A DNA stretch of 64,000 nucleotides from Apostichopus japonicus (GCF_037975245.1 NC_092576.1:30172611-30236610), one strand, 5' to 3'; positions 1-11,689 are shown, numbered from the stretch's first letter. Made by a program: numbers and translations. The notes: generated from the sequence alone by a model not told the origin.

Positions 1-2
1 CT

Positions 3-692
3 AGAATCTTGCATGTCAACAGGATAGCTGATAGTTTGGGGGAGAAAGCAACGCAAGCTCTCATTGGCCTTCAGGTTATTTCTGGTTGCGACACAGTAAG
101 TGCTTTTCAGGGAAAGGGTAAGAAGAAGCTTGTGAACATCTTGTTGAGCAGTGAGAGTCACATGACCACATTCAGTCTGCTGGGTACGGAATGGACAGTT
201 ACACATGACTTGATTAAGCAAACTGAACAATTTATTTGTGATGTGTATGACCAAAAGGAGTGCAACAAAGTCAATGATGCTCGATACAACCTTTTCAGGC
301 TTGAAAAGAATGACAGTGCACTTCCTCCAAAAAGTGACAGTTTGATGCTACACACAAAACGGGCAAATTACCAAACAGCAGTCCACAGACGGTGCTTGCC
401 ACAGAGAGTCAATGCACCAAACCCACATGGCCATGGATGGTTGTGTTCTGGAACCGACTTGACTATTCAGTGGATGACACTTCCACCAGCTCCCGACACT
501 GTGATGGAGGGCATCAGATGCAAGTGCAAGAAAACTCAATGTGAAACATTAAGATGTGCATGCAGAAAGGCATCTTTGCTGTGCACAGAGCTTGGCCAGT
601 GTACTTCGTCCTGTGAAAACAAAGCTGATTTTGAAACTGACTTACCAGATGAAGTTGAGAGTGATTGTAGCGATGAAAGTGACATAGAATGA
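3..692 (+). CDS. XPG/FEN-like protein with C-terminal CXC tail, partial at left edge
   Basis: The reading frame is open to the left window edge, so this is only the C-terminal part of a longer protein; the apparent first residue is a TTG inside the frame. Near the start is ALIGLQVISGCDTVSAF followed by GKGKKK. This resembles the helix-hairpin-helix region of XPG/FEN1-type PIN nucleases (GCD followed by a glycine/lysine-rich turn). Near the end are CKCKKTQC and CACRKASLLC, a cysteine-rich pattern similar to the Tesmin/TSO1 CXC fold. The tail is acidic and ends at TGA. Proteins of this layout are, from memory, abundant and uncharacterised in invertebrate genomes, often in many copies, so a mobile-element origin is likely. 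An Academ-type XPG accessory protein is one possibility. Family assignment is by motif only. Confidence 0.6.
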   Translation, partial: RILHVNRIADSLGEKATQALIGLQVISGCDTVSAFQGKGKKKLVNILLSSESHMTTFSLLGTEWTVTHDLIKQTEQFICDVYDQKECNKVNDARYNLFRLEKNDSALPPKSDSLMLHTKRANYQTAVHRRCLPQRVNAPNPHGHGWLCSGTDLTIQWMTLPPAPDTVMEGIRCKCKKTQCETLRCACRKASLLCTELGQCTSSCENKADFETDLPDEVESDCSDESDIE

Positions 693-775
693 AATGTAAG
701 GTACAACAATATGACACTTTTTTTACATTGTGACACTGTCAGTTTCCATGGACATTTTCAGCTGTTTACTTTATT

Positions 776-1385
776 ATCATTTTGCAGCATTTGGACACAC
801 AATTACACAACTAATACATCTTATTTTAGGTACTTTGTTAAGTATCATTTTGAGCAAAGATCATAAGGCGAAGACCCATGTCGACAAAATCCTATTTTTT
901 GTGTTTTTATATTTAGCACATATAAAAAAAGTTTCAAATTACACTTTCCCTCCCTCTCATTTTTCAGCAATTGGACACACATTTGAATTTAGGTCTAACA
1001 TTTAAAATTATTCCTAAATACATTATAAAGTATTATTTTGAGGAAACAACAGGTGGCTAAAGCACCTGTGCAGACAGTTATACCTATTTTTTTGTTTTTA
1101 TAAAAGAAAATGCTTAAAATGTCACTTTTTACCCCATTTTTCAGAAATTGGACATACATTTGAATATGAACATTTTCAATTATGTCTAACTACATTATAA
1201 AGTATTATTTGGAGGAAAGAACAGGTGGCTAAAGCACCTGTGCAGACAGTTATACCTATTTTTCTTGTTTTTATAAAAAAATTGCTTCAAATGTCACTTT
1301 TTACCCCATTTTTCAGAAGTTTGACAAAGTATTATTTTAAGGAAAGATCAGGTAGCCCCAAAGACCCCTGTAAACAATTCCTATT
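776..1385. repeat. Imperfect tandem repeat, ~172-179 bp unit, about 3.5 copies
   Basis: The block beginning ttttcagcaattggacacac recurs near 781, 960, 1137 and 1309. Each copy continues with a 'ttataaagtattatttgagg' type segment and then aggtggctaaagcacctgtg, and ends in a T-rich stretch. The second and third copies are closest; the fourth is truncated. No coding potential is visible. It lies directly downstream of the XPG-like fragment and may be its 3' flank or an element tail. Confidence 0.75.
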
Positions 1386-1724
1386 TCTAAGCACTTTTTG
1401 AGGGTCTGGCCCACAGTCTATGTTTATGAAAACTGTTTAACCAAATGATTGACATAACAATATGTAACATTTATTATGTGAGGGTTTCATGGGGTATTTA
1501 CTTGAAATATTGACTTTGGATAAAGGACTATACAATCACATACCCCACTTTTCAGATTTACTGCCTGCTTCCACAGAGCCCTAAATTTTTAGGACAGTGC
1601 CCACCATAAGGCAACATGTACAAAATAACAATCATTAATTTAGTCTGTTTTCTCATTACTTTGATAACTTTAATCTTGAGGTTCATTGTTCTCCATCAGT
1701 GAAGTAAGAGGGCAAGAAAATTAC

Positions 1725-1840
1725 CCTTTGGATTTGGTTTTTGTGTTAACTAGAACGCCTGCTGATCTGCGGTAAACTTTTTCTTCTCCTGGTCCTGCCA
1801 CTACTGTCTGTGAAGCCTTGTGACACTTCAGTGATCTCCA
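1725..1840 (-). pseudogene. Third exon of decayed THAP-domain gene
   Basis: On the minus strand a pyrimidine-rich tract ending in ACAAAG precedes an open stretch of 116 bp, and a GGTAATT donor follows. The frame reads WRSLKCHKASQTVVAGP, then EEKVYRRSAGVLVNTKTKSK. It joins the upstream exon at 2153-2227 in phase 0 without a stop. Its style (basic, with repeated V/T residues) matches the linker that follows the THAP domain in the related plus-strand gene at 39.6-45.9 kb. The following exons of the gene would lie below 1720, but repeats and the XPG-like fragment occupy that space, so the gene is truncated. Confidence 0.45.
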
Positions 1841-2152
1841 CTTTGTAGACAAAGAAAAACAGGAGTATTGAAAGGTGAAAGAAGCTCGCACTCTTCTTTC
1901 TAAAACCCTTTTACAACAGTGTCTAGGAAGCCACGTACAAAATCCCACCGGGAAGGACGTTTCCCTGGCAAACAATTATGTAAGACATCAATTTTGCACT
2001 GGGAAGTAAAGTGCCCATGCACTTTAATCAACATTTTCGGCCCTGATATCAACTTTTAATTTGCTTGGTGGTGACCCCTCCCCCTAACACACACCACCAA
2101 CTAATGTGCTTCTGATAATTATAACAATTATGTACAATGTGTTTGTCATTAC

Positions 2153-2227
2153 CTCTCCTTCAGATTCTATGGCTAGGTGAATGGCTGTTGCTGCTTCTTC
2201 AGTTGTCTTCAATGAATCCCGTTCTAC
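2153..2227 (-). pseudogene. Second exon of decayed THAP-domain gene
   Basis: This 75-bp minus-strand segment has a T-rich tract plus GTTTGAAG acceptor and a GAG|GTAATG donor. It encodes 25 residues including TTEEAATAIHLAIESEGE. It is in phase 0 with both neighbouring exons (3244-3682 and 1725-1840), which supports a real splice chain. It is too short to identify by itself. Confidence 0.4.
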
Positions 2228-3243
2228 CTTCAAACACAAAAAAAAACATAGAGAACAATATCATGCAGTAGTAAAACATTTATACTTTGGTACCTTTTTA
2301 CTTGGCTTTACTTTAGTGACTGATTAATACTAACAACATACATAGAAACATTAACAGGCAGGCTAGGAATCCACAGGCGTAGAAGATTATTGCATTGTAA
2401 AGACATGACTCTGCGTTAGGGAGGCAAATTTTTTGGCCAAGGACGCAAAATCTTTACATTGCTTGCGCCCGGCGTACGCATTTTTTTTTTCACAAACAAA
2501 CCCCAAGTACACACTCATTATTCGGCCTATGCAAAATATAGCAATGAATGAATTAACATATCTTTCTTACTTTCAAAACCAAAACACCACTTCTAAAGAA
2601 CCAAAATATAATGCAACCCTACACAGATGTTCATTCTAACAATTGTCGATGATGCTTTTTCATATTTCTCGCGAGTTGATTGGCTAATAGTCCCTTACTT
2701 ATTGGTTTGGAAACATTTCATACGTTGTGCTCAATGAACGTAAACAATTACTTTCACCTGTGTGGAGATAGCGAAGTTTGTGATTCTATCATTTGTGTGC
2801 ACTGAAATATCGTAACGTTATATGCCTTACTGACAACACATTACGACCATGGTACGAAGTTGTAGTTTAGTGCATTGAGAGTTGCCAAATAACATGTGCA
2901 TTCAATAGCACAGTGATTTCTTCGTTGCAAAGTTTTTCGCGGTCCCTTTGACCACGGGCTTCAATTATTTTTCCCCTTTTTTTGTGCCACGTTTTACATC
3001 GTAAAAGGAGCCACTGAAGCTTGAGCTTCTCTATCAACATTGTGTAAAAAGTTATGTACAAACTGTAATGGCAAAGGGTTCGGATCTGGTCGGGGCTGGG
3101 CCGACTAGCCTATAGTGGTAGGGGAAAGAAACTTCATTTAACTTTAATAAAGTTCTATTGGGTAACTATTCATGGTAACATTTGCAATAAGAATTAAGAA
3201 CCAGGGTCTGCACAGTTATAAAAACCTGACAGGTACAAAATTA

Positions 3244-3682
3244 CCTCTTTCCTTTGTCTTTTTTCCGAGGAAACTCTTCGTCTTTTTGGATTTAGTGCAA
3301 GCCTAACGCTAGTACTAGTAGTAAATGACCTAGTACTAATAGTGCTCGGTCCCGCACCCTCCAAAAGATCGCTTCTTAAGCCACTGGAGGTTTCCTGTTC
3401 CTCCGATCGTTCCTTAGGGGTATTCAACGTGGGGTACTTGCCAAGAAGAACTCGTTTCTGTCGACCCGTTAGGCCCATTTCTTTCAGTAGGAAGGAGGGA
3501 TCATCGTCTGTTTCCGTTTAGTGTTCGCTACATACGGAGCTGTACTGGCTTGGACCAGTGAAATCAGACCTGGTGTTCTGTACAAAACTTGGTCCATAAT
3601 CGCCATCCTTCGGCCATCGATGAAGGCTAATTACATTGGTTATGACGTTACTGCATCCCCCGACAACACAACGGATCGGCAT
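3244..3682 (-). pseudogene. THAP-domain exon with in-frame stop
   Basis: The minus-strand ATG at 3682 starts MPIRCVVGGCSN, the classic THAP beginning (Met-Pro, C-x4-C). Further on is SSVCSEH, the second half of the C2CH zinc ligand set. The next codon, where THAP proteins normally carry Phe, is TAA at 3518-3520. The same frame then continues cleanly (DPSFLLKEMGLTGRQKRVLL) to a KRQRKE|GTAATT donor at the lower end. THAP domains bind DNA and occur in P-element and Kolobok-like transposases and their host derivatives. One nonsense codon in an otherwise clean exon, plus loss of the 3' exons, indicates a dead copy related to the 39.6 kb gene. Confidence 0.7.
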
Positions 3683-3782
3683 TTTCGTAATATATTGTAA
3701 AAAACTTGACAGTTGTAGCGATGTAGCGTATTCCGTGGGTTCCGTCACTGAAGGTAATCGTGTATGTGACGGCATGATCGTC

Positions 3783-4355
3783 GCGCATCCTGTCTGTGGT
3801 TAGCACTTGTGTTTCTAACATGACGTCATCGTTGTGTGTTAGGAAATCACGTTTTTCGGGTCTGCTACCGGAAGTGTATTTGAAAACTTTAATTACTCAT
3901 TAGTGCTCGGGGTTTTAAGGGTCATAAGAACAGTTTTCAACATAGATTTTATCATAGATTCTAGGGGAATTACTCTCGATTGGTTCGATTTTTCGTGTCA
4001 TGGCCTCTTTAACATATTAATAAAGTTTTGTACACTGTGCTCACAAATAGTACTTTCAAATGCACATATGGGCTGTCTTGCTTGTGTTACCATCTCAGTT
4101 TCGAGACACTTTTTCCAAAAACAATGAAATAAATAAAGATTGAATCACATTTTAATTGTTTCAACAAAATTGATTAATAAAGTAGACTTAGAACAGTCTT
4201 GATTGTTATAACTGATTTATTTTCTCTTCCTTTCTTACAACTTCGAAGCACACTTCTTCTTCTCCTTCCTCGAATTTTCCACCCTCGGAAACCCGTCACA
4301 TAAAACATGCATATGATTGGACAATGATTATCACATGAGTAGGGGAAGTACCCTG
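3783..4355. other. Intergenic stretch without recognisable gene
   Basis: This lies between the THAP exon and the gypsy element. It holds short spurious frames only. AATAAA-like motifs near 4131 and 4177 are in AT-rich DNA and not attributable to a gene. Confidence 0.4.
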
Positions 4356-4393
4356 TACGTAATTAACTGAAATTTTGACATCACTATACGACA
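4356..4393 (-). repeat. 3' LTR start of the gypsy element
   Basis: This is the second copy of the LTR start. It is immediately preceded on the minus strand by the purine tract at 4394-4402. Similarity to the 5' LTR stops at 4356, so the remainder of the LTR is missing or unrecognisable. Confidence 0.6.
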
Positions 4394-4402
4394 TCCCCCT
4401 AA
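4394..4402 (-). promoter_or_regulatory. Polypurine tract next to 3' LTR
   Basis: Minus strand TTAGGGGGA abuts the TG of the 3' LTR. This is the position and composition expected for the primer of plus-strand DNA synthesis in LTR retrotransposons. Confidence 0.5.
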
Positions 4403-4950
4403 TTTAGTAAAAAAAAGGTTTGATACACAAATCTTTTTTTTCTTTTAACTCTTGTTACACCAAAACTCTGAAAATGATGCAAACACTTTTTGTTTCCTTT
4501 TGTCAACCAACAAAAACTTGAAAATTTCTGAAATCACCAATTTACATCTGATTCATTCTAAACATAACTCTCAAACACTCTAATATACTGTACATGTCAA
4601 ATGGTTAGTTCCAAGATGTAGAATATCATTTCCTGTAATAGGTTAATAACATGTACTAACATTGATGTTCATAGGTCCTGTTACTTATAAGTAAATGACT
4701 TTGAAAAGGTGCGCTCAAGACAACCAGATAATAGTTTTGTCTTGTTGGACAATTACATAATAGCATCATAGAGAATAATAAACATATTCGTACCAACTTT
4801 GTCTTGACATTGTGAATCTGAGGACTTCAAAATACACAATAATACTATAACTGGCGATCCAACCTCAAAAGCATCTAAATGAAGAGATTGACAATATCAC
4901 ATACTGTAACATTAACACAGGACTATAGTTTTTGAAAAACCTCCACTAAA

Positions 4951-7900
4951 TTACACATGAAGCTTTCTGAAAAACCTTTGCGGACTTCCACTCAGCTGAA
5001 TTCTACGATCTCTTAAAATGCTTGTAACAATATCCTTTGACTCTGGATATGTTTCAACATTCCAGCAAAAATAACAAATGTGATTTTCGCCATCATTAGT
5101 AGTCATTGCAAATGAAAACAAAACTTGCAATTTTCCTGCTTGAAATCTAGCTCTACAGATAGTCATTTCATTATCTGTTGGCGCTTCAACAATTAATTTC
5201 AGCTGTTTCTGAAGCTGATCTCTACTAATTGGATACGGTACAGCTAAACCATTGTTAACTGCCGGACAACTCATATAATCTTCTAATCCAACTGATTCAA
5301 TTTGTCTTACACACATAAATTGTTCTCGTGTAAGAGTAGGTAATGAGTTCCCCTTTTCATCTGTAAACTCAATGGAATGTGATGTCTTTTGATCAGTAGA
5401 ATTTGCAGTAGCTTGACCCAAAGCTTCTTTTAGCTTTTGCAAATGTGTTATATTCTTCTTCTCACTAGAAGCTCTGATAAATGCAGGCTTAAGTCTGTTG
5501 TAATTGAAAACATCATGTAATATCTCCCTTTTAGTGTAGCAAGAATGTAATGTGTTGTATCAAGAATTTGATGAACTACGAAAGGTCCACACCATTCACC
5601 ACGAATTTTCCTTGAATTTGCTGTTAAAGATGAAGAAGATGGTTTAGATAGGTACACTAGTTGTCCTATTGAATATACAGGCATTCTGCCTAACTTCTGT
5701 GTTATTTCTACATTTTGCTTTTCCTGATGTTTTCTCTGAAGAGAAAGAATAGTTTTTGAAACAGTATGAGACATACCCGACATAGGGTTGAAAGACAAAT
5801 TACTGAAATCAGGCGCTTTTCTACCAAATGCCAATTCATATGGACTGTAATTGCCCAGATAAGGCGACAAGAACGAATTATAGGCATAACATGAAGTCGC
5901 TACAAAACGCACCCAATCTGTTCCGAATTGGTTTAAATTGACCTTCACAAAGTGTGCAACTGTTTGGATGTGTCGTTTGACTTGCAAACTACCATGGTTT
6001 TCAACACTTATCTTCTGGTCAATTTGAAGTGTGTTACATAGTAATTGAACCAATTTCCTGTGAGAGAAGATCCTGAATCAGTTATAAGACTTGATGGTGG
6101 TCCAAAAATACAAATGATCTTTTGAATAAGTGCCTCGCAAATAGTTTCGGCATCCAGACTTTTCAGTGGTGCACAAATAATAAATCTTGTTATTTCACAA
6201 CAGGCTACCATAAGGTGCTTGAAACCTGTAGGTGAAGTCGGCATTGACTGCTGACATCTTAGACAAGACTTGACATACTTGCTAATTGTGTCAAACATAT
6301 TAGGCATGTAAAAAATACGTCTGATAGTGACATATGTACGAACAAATCCTTGATGATTGCATAATAAACTGTCATGATATCGAAAGATAATAGTTTCTGA
6401 CACCATTGCATAAAATGTACTGTTCTGCTTTCATTTGCACACTTTTTGCTGCTTTTCTGTCCTTAGGCAAAATGTCATAGGCTAGATAATCATAAACTGG
6501 CTTAACATAAATTGATGTTTCCTGTTCTATTTTTAACTGCTGCACATCAATTGGTAAGTTGTAATCTCTAATAATTTTCCTCTTTATATCAGTGGTTTGG
6601 GTACCCTATACAATTCAGGAGGGGGATCTCTGACCAGCTCTTCAGGTTCCCTATCCACCAGTCTGGGTTCATTGGCTACCAATGGTGGTGGTCTGGTGTT
6701 AACATGTGGTCTGAGATCTCTCACACCATTTCGCAAGTGATCATGTTCTGGCAAATTAACAGGTCTATGCAATTGAAACTGTCTTCTGGAGTTTCCACTA
6801 TCAGAAGAGCGATTAGCCGTTTGACCATTAGTTTGAGCGATTTCACTATGCGATTGTGCTGGCTCTGCAATAGTTTGATTTGTGTTTGACCCCTTTGGGA
6901 ACAAATCTGGAATATCTATACCATGTGTCCTTGCATATGACCTTGTAACTATTGGGTTACATACAGGTTGTGTAACTTCAACAGTTCTGAAGTAAACAGA
7001 GAAAATGCTATAGGAACAACTTCGTCAATCTCGGAGTGACTATAATTTGGATTTCTTGACAAAAAATCTGCTACAACCAAATCTGATCCCTTTCTGTAAG
7101 CAATCTTCAATGAATAATCGGATAATTTCAGGATTAATTTTCGCAATCTAGAAGTGCTAGGTTCATCCTTAGATTGTAAGATCTGAACTATAGATGAATG
7201 ATCAACAAATGCATTGAATTCATTTGGCTTCAATAGATGCTTAAATGCTGTGATGTTTATCAACAATCCAAACATCTCTAACTCTGTAACACTATAGTTT
7301 TGGCAGGCAGTGGTAAGACTTTAGAATAATAACCAAGAATATATTCTTTGTTTTCAACAGTTTGAGTTAAGTAAGACCCAGTGGCAGTGCGTGAAGTGTC
7401 ACTGTACAAATTGAATGTACCAGTATCAGTACGCAATATTGGTGGATTAGTCATCATTGATCTTATCTGTTCAAATGCTACCTCATGTTCATCACTCCAC
7501 ACAAATCTTTTATGCTTTCTTGCAAGGTGATGAATTGGTCTCAATACACTTTGGATTTTGGGAACAAAATTTGAAATATAGTTTACCGCTCCAACAAATC
7601 TGCTTGTTTCTTTTGGAGTTTTTGGACGTTTCATTTTCCTAATTGCTTCACATCGGTCTGCGAGTGGTTGTATACACAGACAACCCCTTTCATTCACCAA
7701 AATCTTATGACCCATGTATAATACACTGCTTCTGAACAATTTACATTTCTTAGGACAAACTTTCAATCCATTATCTGCCAAACATTTCAGTAACAATGTT
7801 AAATGCTTCTTATGTTCACTCTTATCTTTACTGAATAAGATAATGTCGTCGTGATGTGCAATACAAAATTCTGTAGAACCAGGTATAGCTTGAAGAATAT

Positions 7901-8608
7901 CATTGATTTTCGCCTGAAATATACCAGGAGAAATATTAAGACCTTGTGGCAATCTTTTATAGTAAAAGTGATTTCCTCCATTATAGGAAGTGGAAGGCAA
8001 TGAAAGGATGACTTAATGTCTACTACACTCAACACTCTGGCTTCTGAATTCCCTATTGTCTTTAGGGTCTCAGAAAGCAATGGGAAAGGATGATTGATTT
8101 TCCTCATTCTAGAATTCAAGTATCTGAAATCTGTAACTACCCTCTTTTCACTTGATTCCTTCTTTGATATGAGTAACACCGGAGATGTGTAAGACTGATG
8201 TCCAATGGACAAAATACCTAATTTAACCAAATGGTTTAACTCTTTGTCAATGGCTTGCTTACCACTATCGGAAGCAAAATAAGGTCTGATATGAAATGGT
8301 TCATCATTGGATAGCTCAATATCAACTTTAAAGTTTGGGCAGCTTGACAACTCTCCATATAAGGAAAATGCTTGTCTATTTTGTGAGAGCAAGTCATACA
8401 CTTCCTCTTTTTCAACAGGTGTTAACACACTCTGAGACAAACTGACATATTTATGGATAATCTCATCTTCAGACAATTTCAAATTAGGATCATCTAGATC
8501 CAAATGTGGATATTTCATAACACGTTCCTCAACAATAGTGCTAGACCCCACAGATACTTTGTGTAATGAATCATTACTTGACTTTTGGGTTACATATTGT
8601 GATGGCAA
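4951..8608 (-). pseudogene. pol: Gypsy pol: reverse transcriptase, RNase H, integrase (frameshifted)
   Basis: From the 5' side (8608 downward) the frames carry reverse transcriptase (YTSPVLLISKKES, RVVTDFRYLNSR, DIKSSFHCLPLP). After a frameshift near 7990 come RLPQGLNISPGIFQ and the catalytic box, here HHDD where gypsy elements usually have a Y/F-x-DD type motif. RNase H follows (FNLYSDTSRTATGSYLTQ) and changes frame near 7300, continuing as AFVDHSSIVQILQSKDE. The integrase has a zinc-binding part (CLRCQQ) and a core with FGPPSSLITDSG, NHGSLQVKRHIQT and NSFLSPYLGNYSP. A further frameshift near 5525 leads into a C-terminal extension (5442-4951). The shifts make the product non-functional. Confidence 0.85.
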
Positions 8609-8648
8609 AGGTTGTACAACATCGTGAAGTTCTGCCTAATCAGCAGGT

Positions 8649-8768
8649 TCATGAGTAATCTACAAAGGTATAAAAATGTGCTCTACACAAATCACGGTCG
8701 ATTCTATCACCACAAAATCTTGTAGGAACAAAATCTGTTACTCTTAACCTTTGCGCTGGTTGTGCCAT
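8649..8768 (-). pseudogene. gag: Start of gypsy gag, truncated
   Basis: A minus-strand ATG at 8768 opens 39 residues including FVPTRFCGDRIDRD and ending in FVDYS. This resembles gag N-termini of the 'F-x-G-D ... A-x-x-F-x-x-Y' type. The frame ends at TGA (8649-8651), and pol sequence begins about 40 bp later. Nearly all of gag and the aspartic protease are therefore missing, most simply by internal deletion. Confidence 0.45.
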
Positions 8769-8779
8769 GTTAACTGATG

Positions 8780-10034
8780 AAACACTAACGACTCATACCC
8801 AAAATAAATTCACATCAAACATACCACAAAACTCAAAGTGAATTGTGAGACAAAGCTTGGCCAAATCTGAAAATTTCCACAATTTAGAGCTAGGCCCTTC
8901 AGTATGGCAGACCAATATTTGCCTTCATCAATGTGCATGCAACACCAAGTAGCATGAAAAGATTGACCAGTGTATCAAATATCTGTTGTAGGCTATGTAA
9001 GGTTACAACTCGACTGACGATAATATAAATAAATTTTTACGTTAGACTGGTTTGTAGTTTCTTGCACATAGGCTTTCGAGTAGTAGTTACTGGTATGGTA
9101 GGCCACCGGTAGAAAACTGTTGGTAGATACCAAAGTTCAGGAACGGTTACAAATTGCTGCAGAGACTTTCTGATGCTAAAGTCTTGAACGTGTTTTGTTT
9201 TGTTTTGAATAGGATTAGTCCAGGCAGGCTAGATTTTTGTGCTGAATTCCCTTGTAAGACTGCGTTGGCTAGGTTTTTTCAATGCTTCAGGCTGCATTAG
9301 TGTAGTAGGCTGCAGTATGCTATTCCAGGTTACAGTGCTGTAAGCTCCAGTAAGGGCTAGGCTTCATGGCTCTGTGTTGAAAGCATAGGCTAGGCTATGG
9401 TGAATTCAAGCTGACGGTTAGTGTAGAGCTAGGCTTTGGTTGGCCACAGGGTCATCAGCTCCACAGTGAATATAAGCTCGAAAAAAACAAAAAAACATCC
9501 AATCTACGTCATTACTGAGGTTCTATAATTTGTCTTTTCAATTTCAGTCCGATGCCAGTTACGTTACGAACTTACGGTTGGGTATGGCTCACAATGTACG
9601 TAGGCCTACGACCGATAGGCTATGATAGGATTCGTTAACGATGTAGTTAAGCATATGGAAAGTCTCGAGCCTAAGTTGCGTTGTACACTCTAAGCAATAA
9701 AATGAGATCGATGGTGACTTCGTCACTGGATGGCCAATTTGGATGTGTGTAGGCTAAGCTAAGTTCATCGAATATCAGTGGTTGGTCATAGGATAGCCTA
9801 AACTTTTCATGGTCATACTCACAAATGATGGAAAGTGTGTTTGAGTCCCAAAGATTCTAGGCTTATTTAAATGCCTGAAGACGGACACTACATCAATCGC
9901 AGCTAGGACTGATGGTTACAGACGTAGTCTCGGCTAGGCTAAATCGTTATAGCGTAGGTTCGTCTACTGTACGGTAGGACACGGCTTGAATAAAGTTCCG
10001 CAGATGTGCCGAAAGCTCCGTACGTAAAGCTCTT
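8780..10034. other. Non-coding leader/LTR region of gypsy element
   Basis: There is no usable reading frame. The sequence is rich in short ctaggc/taggcct words that recur elsewhere in the window. By position it should contain the rest of the 5' LTR and the primer-binding site, but I could not recognise the site. Confidence 0.35.
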
Positions 10035-10074
10035 TACGTAATTAACTCTGAAATTTTGACATCACTATACGACA
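10035..10074 (-). repeat. 5' LTR start of the gypsy element
   Basis: On the minus strand this begins TGTCGTATAGTGATGTC. It matches 4356-4393 except for a 2-bp indel. It marks the upstream limit of the element; the lower limit of this LTR was not found, and the 9.0-10.0 kb region has no coding frame. Confidence 0.6.
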
Positions 10075-10756
10075 ATAAGTAGAACAGTAAAGACACGTGG
10101 TCTCCCTTCTGTCTTGGGCTTGAACCGAAAACAAGCAAAACCGTAAGTTGCTCTTGTGTTCAAAAGAAAAGGAATCACTGTATCCACCCATTTCCACCTT
10201 CAGTGAGATAACAATTAAACCGGGTGTTTTGCTACTTTTATAAAGAGACAGGGACGAAACAATATTCAAGCTCAGCAAGAAAGAGAATGTTAAATGAAGA
10301 ACAAAGGCCAAAAAGCTGACGCTGAATAGAGAGACATGCTATGAATAGAAAACATTGAGAACCCTCAACAAAACGAAGCTTATAATACAACCATAAGAAA
10401 GTGAATTAAGACTGAGTGAAGATAGAGACTGAACATAATAACAAACCATATGAAGTAAACACAGACTGAAGATGAAAACTTCAAAAAGGATATAGTGAAT
10501 GATGTTTCTATGTAACTGATATTTAAGCATGTTGTTGTTAATCATTATATCGTACATTTAAATACATATACGCTCTCTGCCCTTGTAAACTCCCATGTTG
10601 GCTGCTCTCTTCAAAGAATCTGTGACATTTACCTATACTGAAAAAATGCATAATATTGTCCACTTTTCGATTGCTTTGCAACAGCCAGAAGATGGTGAAA
10701 CACTTATTTCAACCACTGGTTTACCTTCCTTATATACGGTTTTATAGCGCTGGTTT

Positions 10757-10993
10757 TTTCAGTACTGTGTATACTAAATGAGAAGTACACGAAAATATCA
10801 AATAAATTTAGAGGAATGGCTTTGGTTGGTCTCCATGATAGCACAGAAAGAAAAGAACAATCATATGAAAACAGTTGGCAAGGCGGTTCAAATTACATAC
10901 AGTTACATAGCACAGGTACTTCAGTACTGTGTATACTAAATGACAAATAAAAGAAAGTACCAAAATAAAGTTAGAGGAATGGCTTTCGACGGT
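10757..10993. repeat. Duplicated ~75-bp segment
   Basis: The sequence from cagtactgtgtatactaaatg to agaggaatggctt occurs at about 10757-10825 and again at about 10920-10988, separated by ~95 bp of unrelated sequence. The copies differ by small indels. No coding frame is associated. Confidence 0.65.
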
Positions 10994-11139
10994 ATTCTGG
11001 AAAGAAGCAGAGAGTAAAATGAATTGTTGATTCCAAGCTGAATATAAAAAGGGACTTTGGACGGATTTTCCAATATCCCATATTGCTGAACAGGTAATTT
11101 CGATTAATGCATGCCTATACATATAAGGTTGAAATTCAA

Positions 11140-11540
11140 AACCAACTTCATTTCTTGAGATATGGTGTTTAAAAGGTTCTGAGAAATTGACATCTGTTGA
11201 CCTCAAATGTGCTTTGATCTATGTGTTAAACAATAGGGATCATTTACTCACACAGTGCTATCTATATGGGCAAGTTCGAAGTTCAACCAAATTTCCCTTC
11301 TTGAGTGTTAACAATGATTTCGGAGTTTGACCTCTAATGACCTTTCAACATCATGAAAAACAATTGGGATCAGCTTCTCACACAGGGCTATCTACAAGTT
11401 CAACCAAATTTCCCTTCTTGAGATAGAGTGTTTAAAAGATTTTAGAACTTTCACCTCTGTAGACCTGTAATGACCTTTGAACATCATGGAAAACAATAGG
11501 GGTCAGCTACTCATCAAGGCATACCTATGTACAAAGTACT
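11140..11540. repeat. Diverged tandem repeat with gacctctaatgacctttgaac-like core
   Basis: Three diverged copies of a ~120-150 bp unit can be followed. Landmarks are ttcttgagat(a)…gtgttta, gacctctaatgacctttcaa, catcatgaaaaacaat and ctcacacagggctatctat. Related words occur in the intron repeats at 25.7-28.1 kb (for example gaccctgtgacctcatta, gagatgagcacc). This is non-coding. Confidence 0.6.
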
Positions 11541-11689
11541 TACTGTATATTTCATTACTGTTTACCTATTTTCTTTCATGTGCATTAAGTAAGGTGAACA
11601 CACATTTCCTCAGATGATGTTCATGGTTGAACTTCAGAGTAAACTCATGTGGAATGAATCAGAGTTACTCAACATTGCCCGCCATTCTC

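Larger units (their letters stand above)
4356..10074 (-). mobile_element. Ty3/gypsy-type LTR retrotransposon, degraded
   Basis: Pol-type frames run on the minus strand from about 8608 down to 4951. A ~40-bp sequence beginning TGTCGTATAGTGATG (minus strand) occurs at 10074-10035 and again at 4393-4356, both times in the same orientation. It begins with TG as LTRs do, and the lower copy is preceded by the purine tract TTAGGGGGA, the usual polypurine primer site. This defines the upper ends of the 5' and 3' LTRs. Beyond ~40 bp the two LTR regions do not look alike, so one is truncated, replaced or strongly diverged. Gag is nearly absent, the protease is missing and pol has several frameshifts, so the copy is inactive. 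Confidence 0.75.

Noticed and set aside
4356-10074. Intact retrovirus-like element with envelope
   Set aside because: No envelope frame is present, gag is nearly absent and pol is frameshifted.
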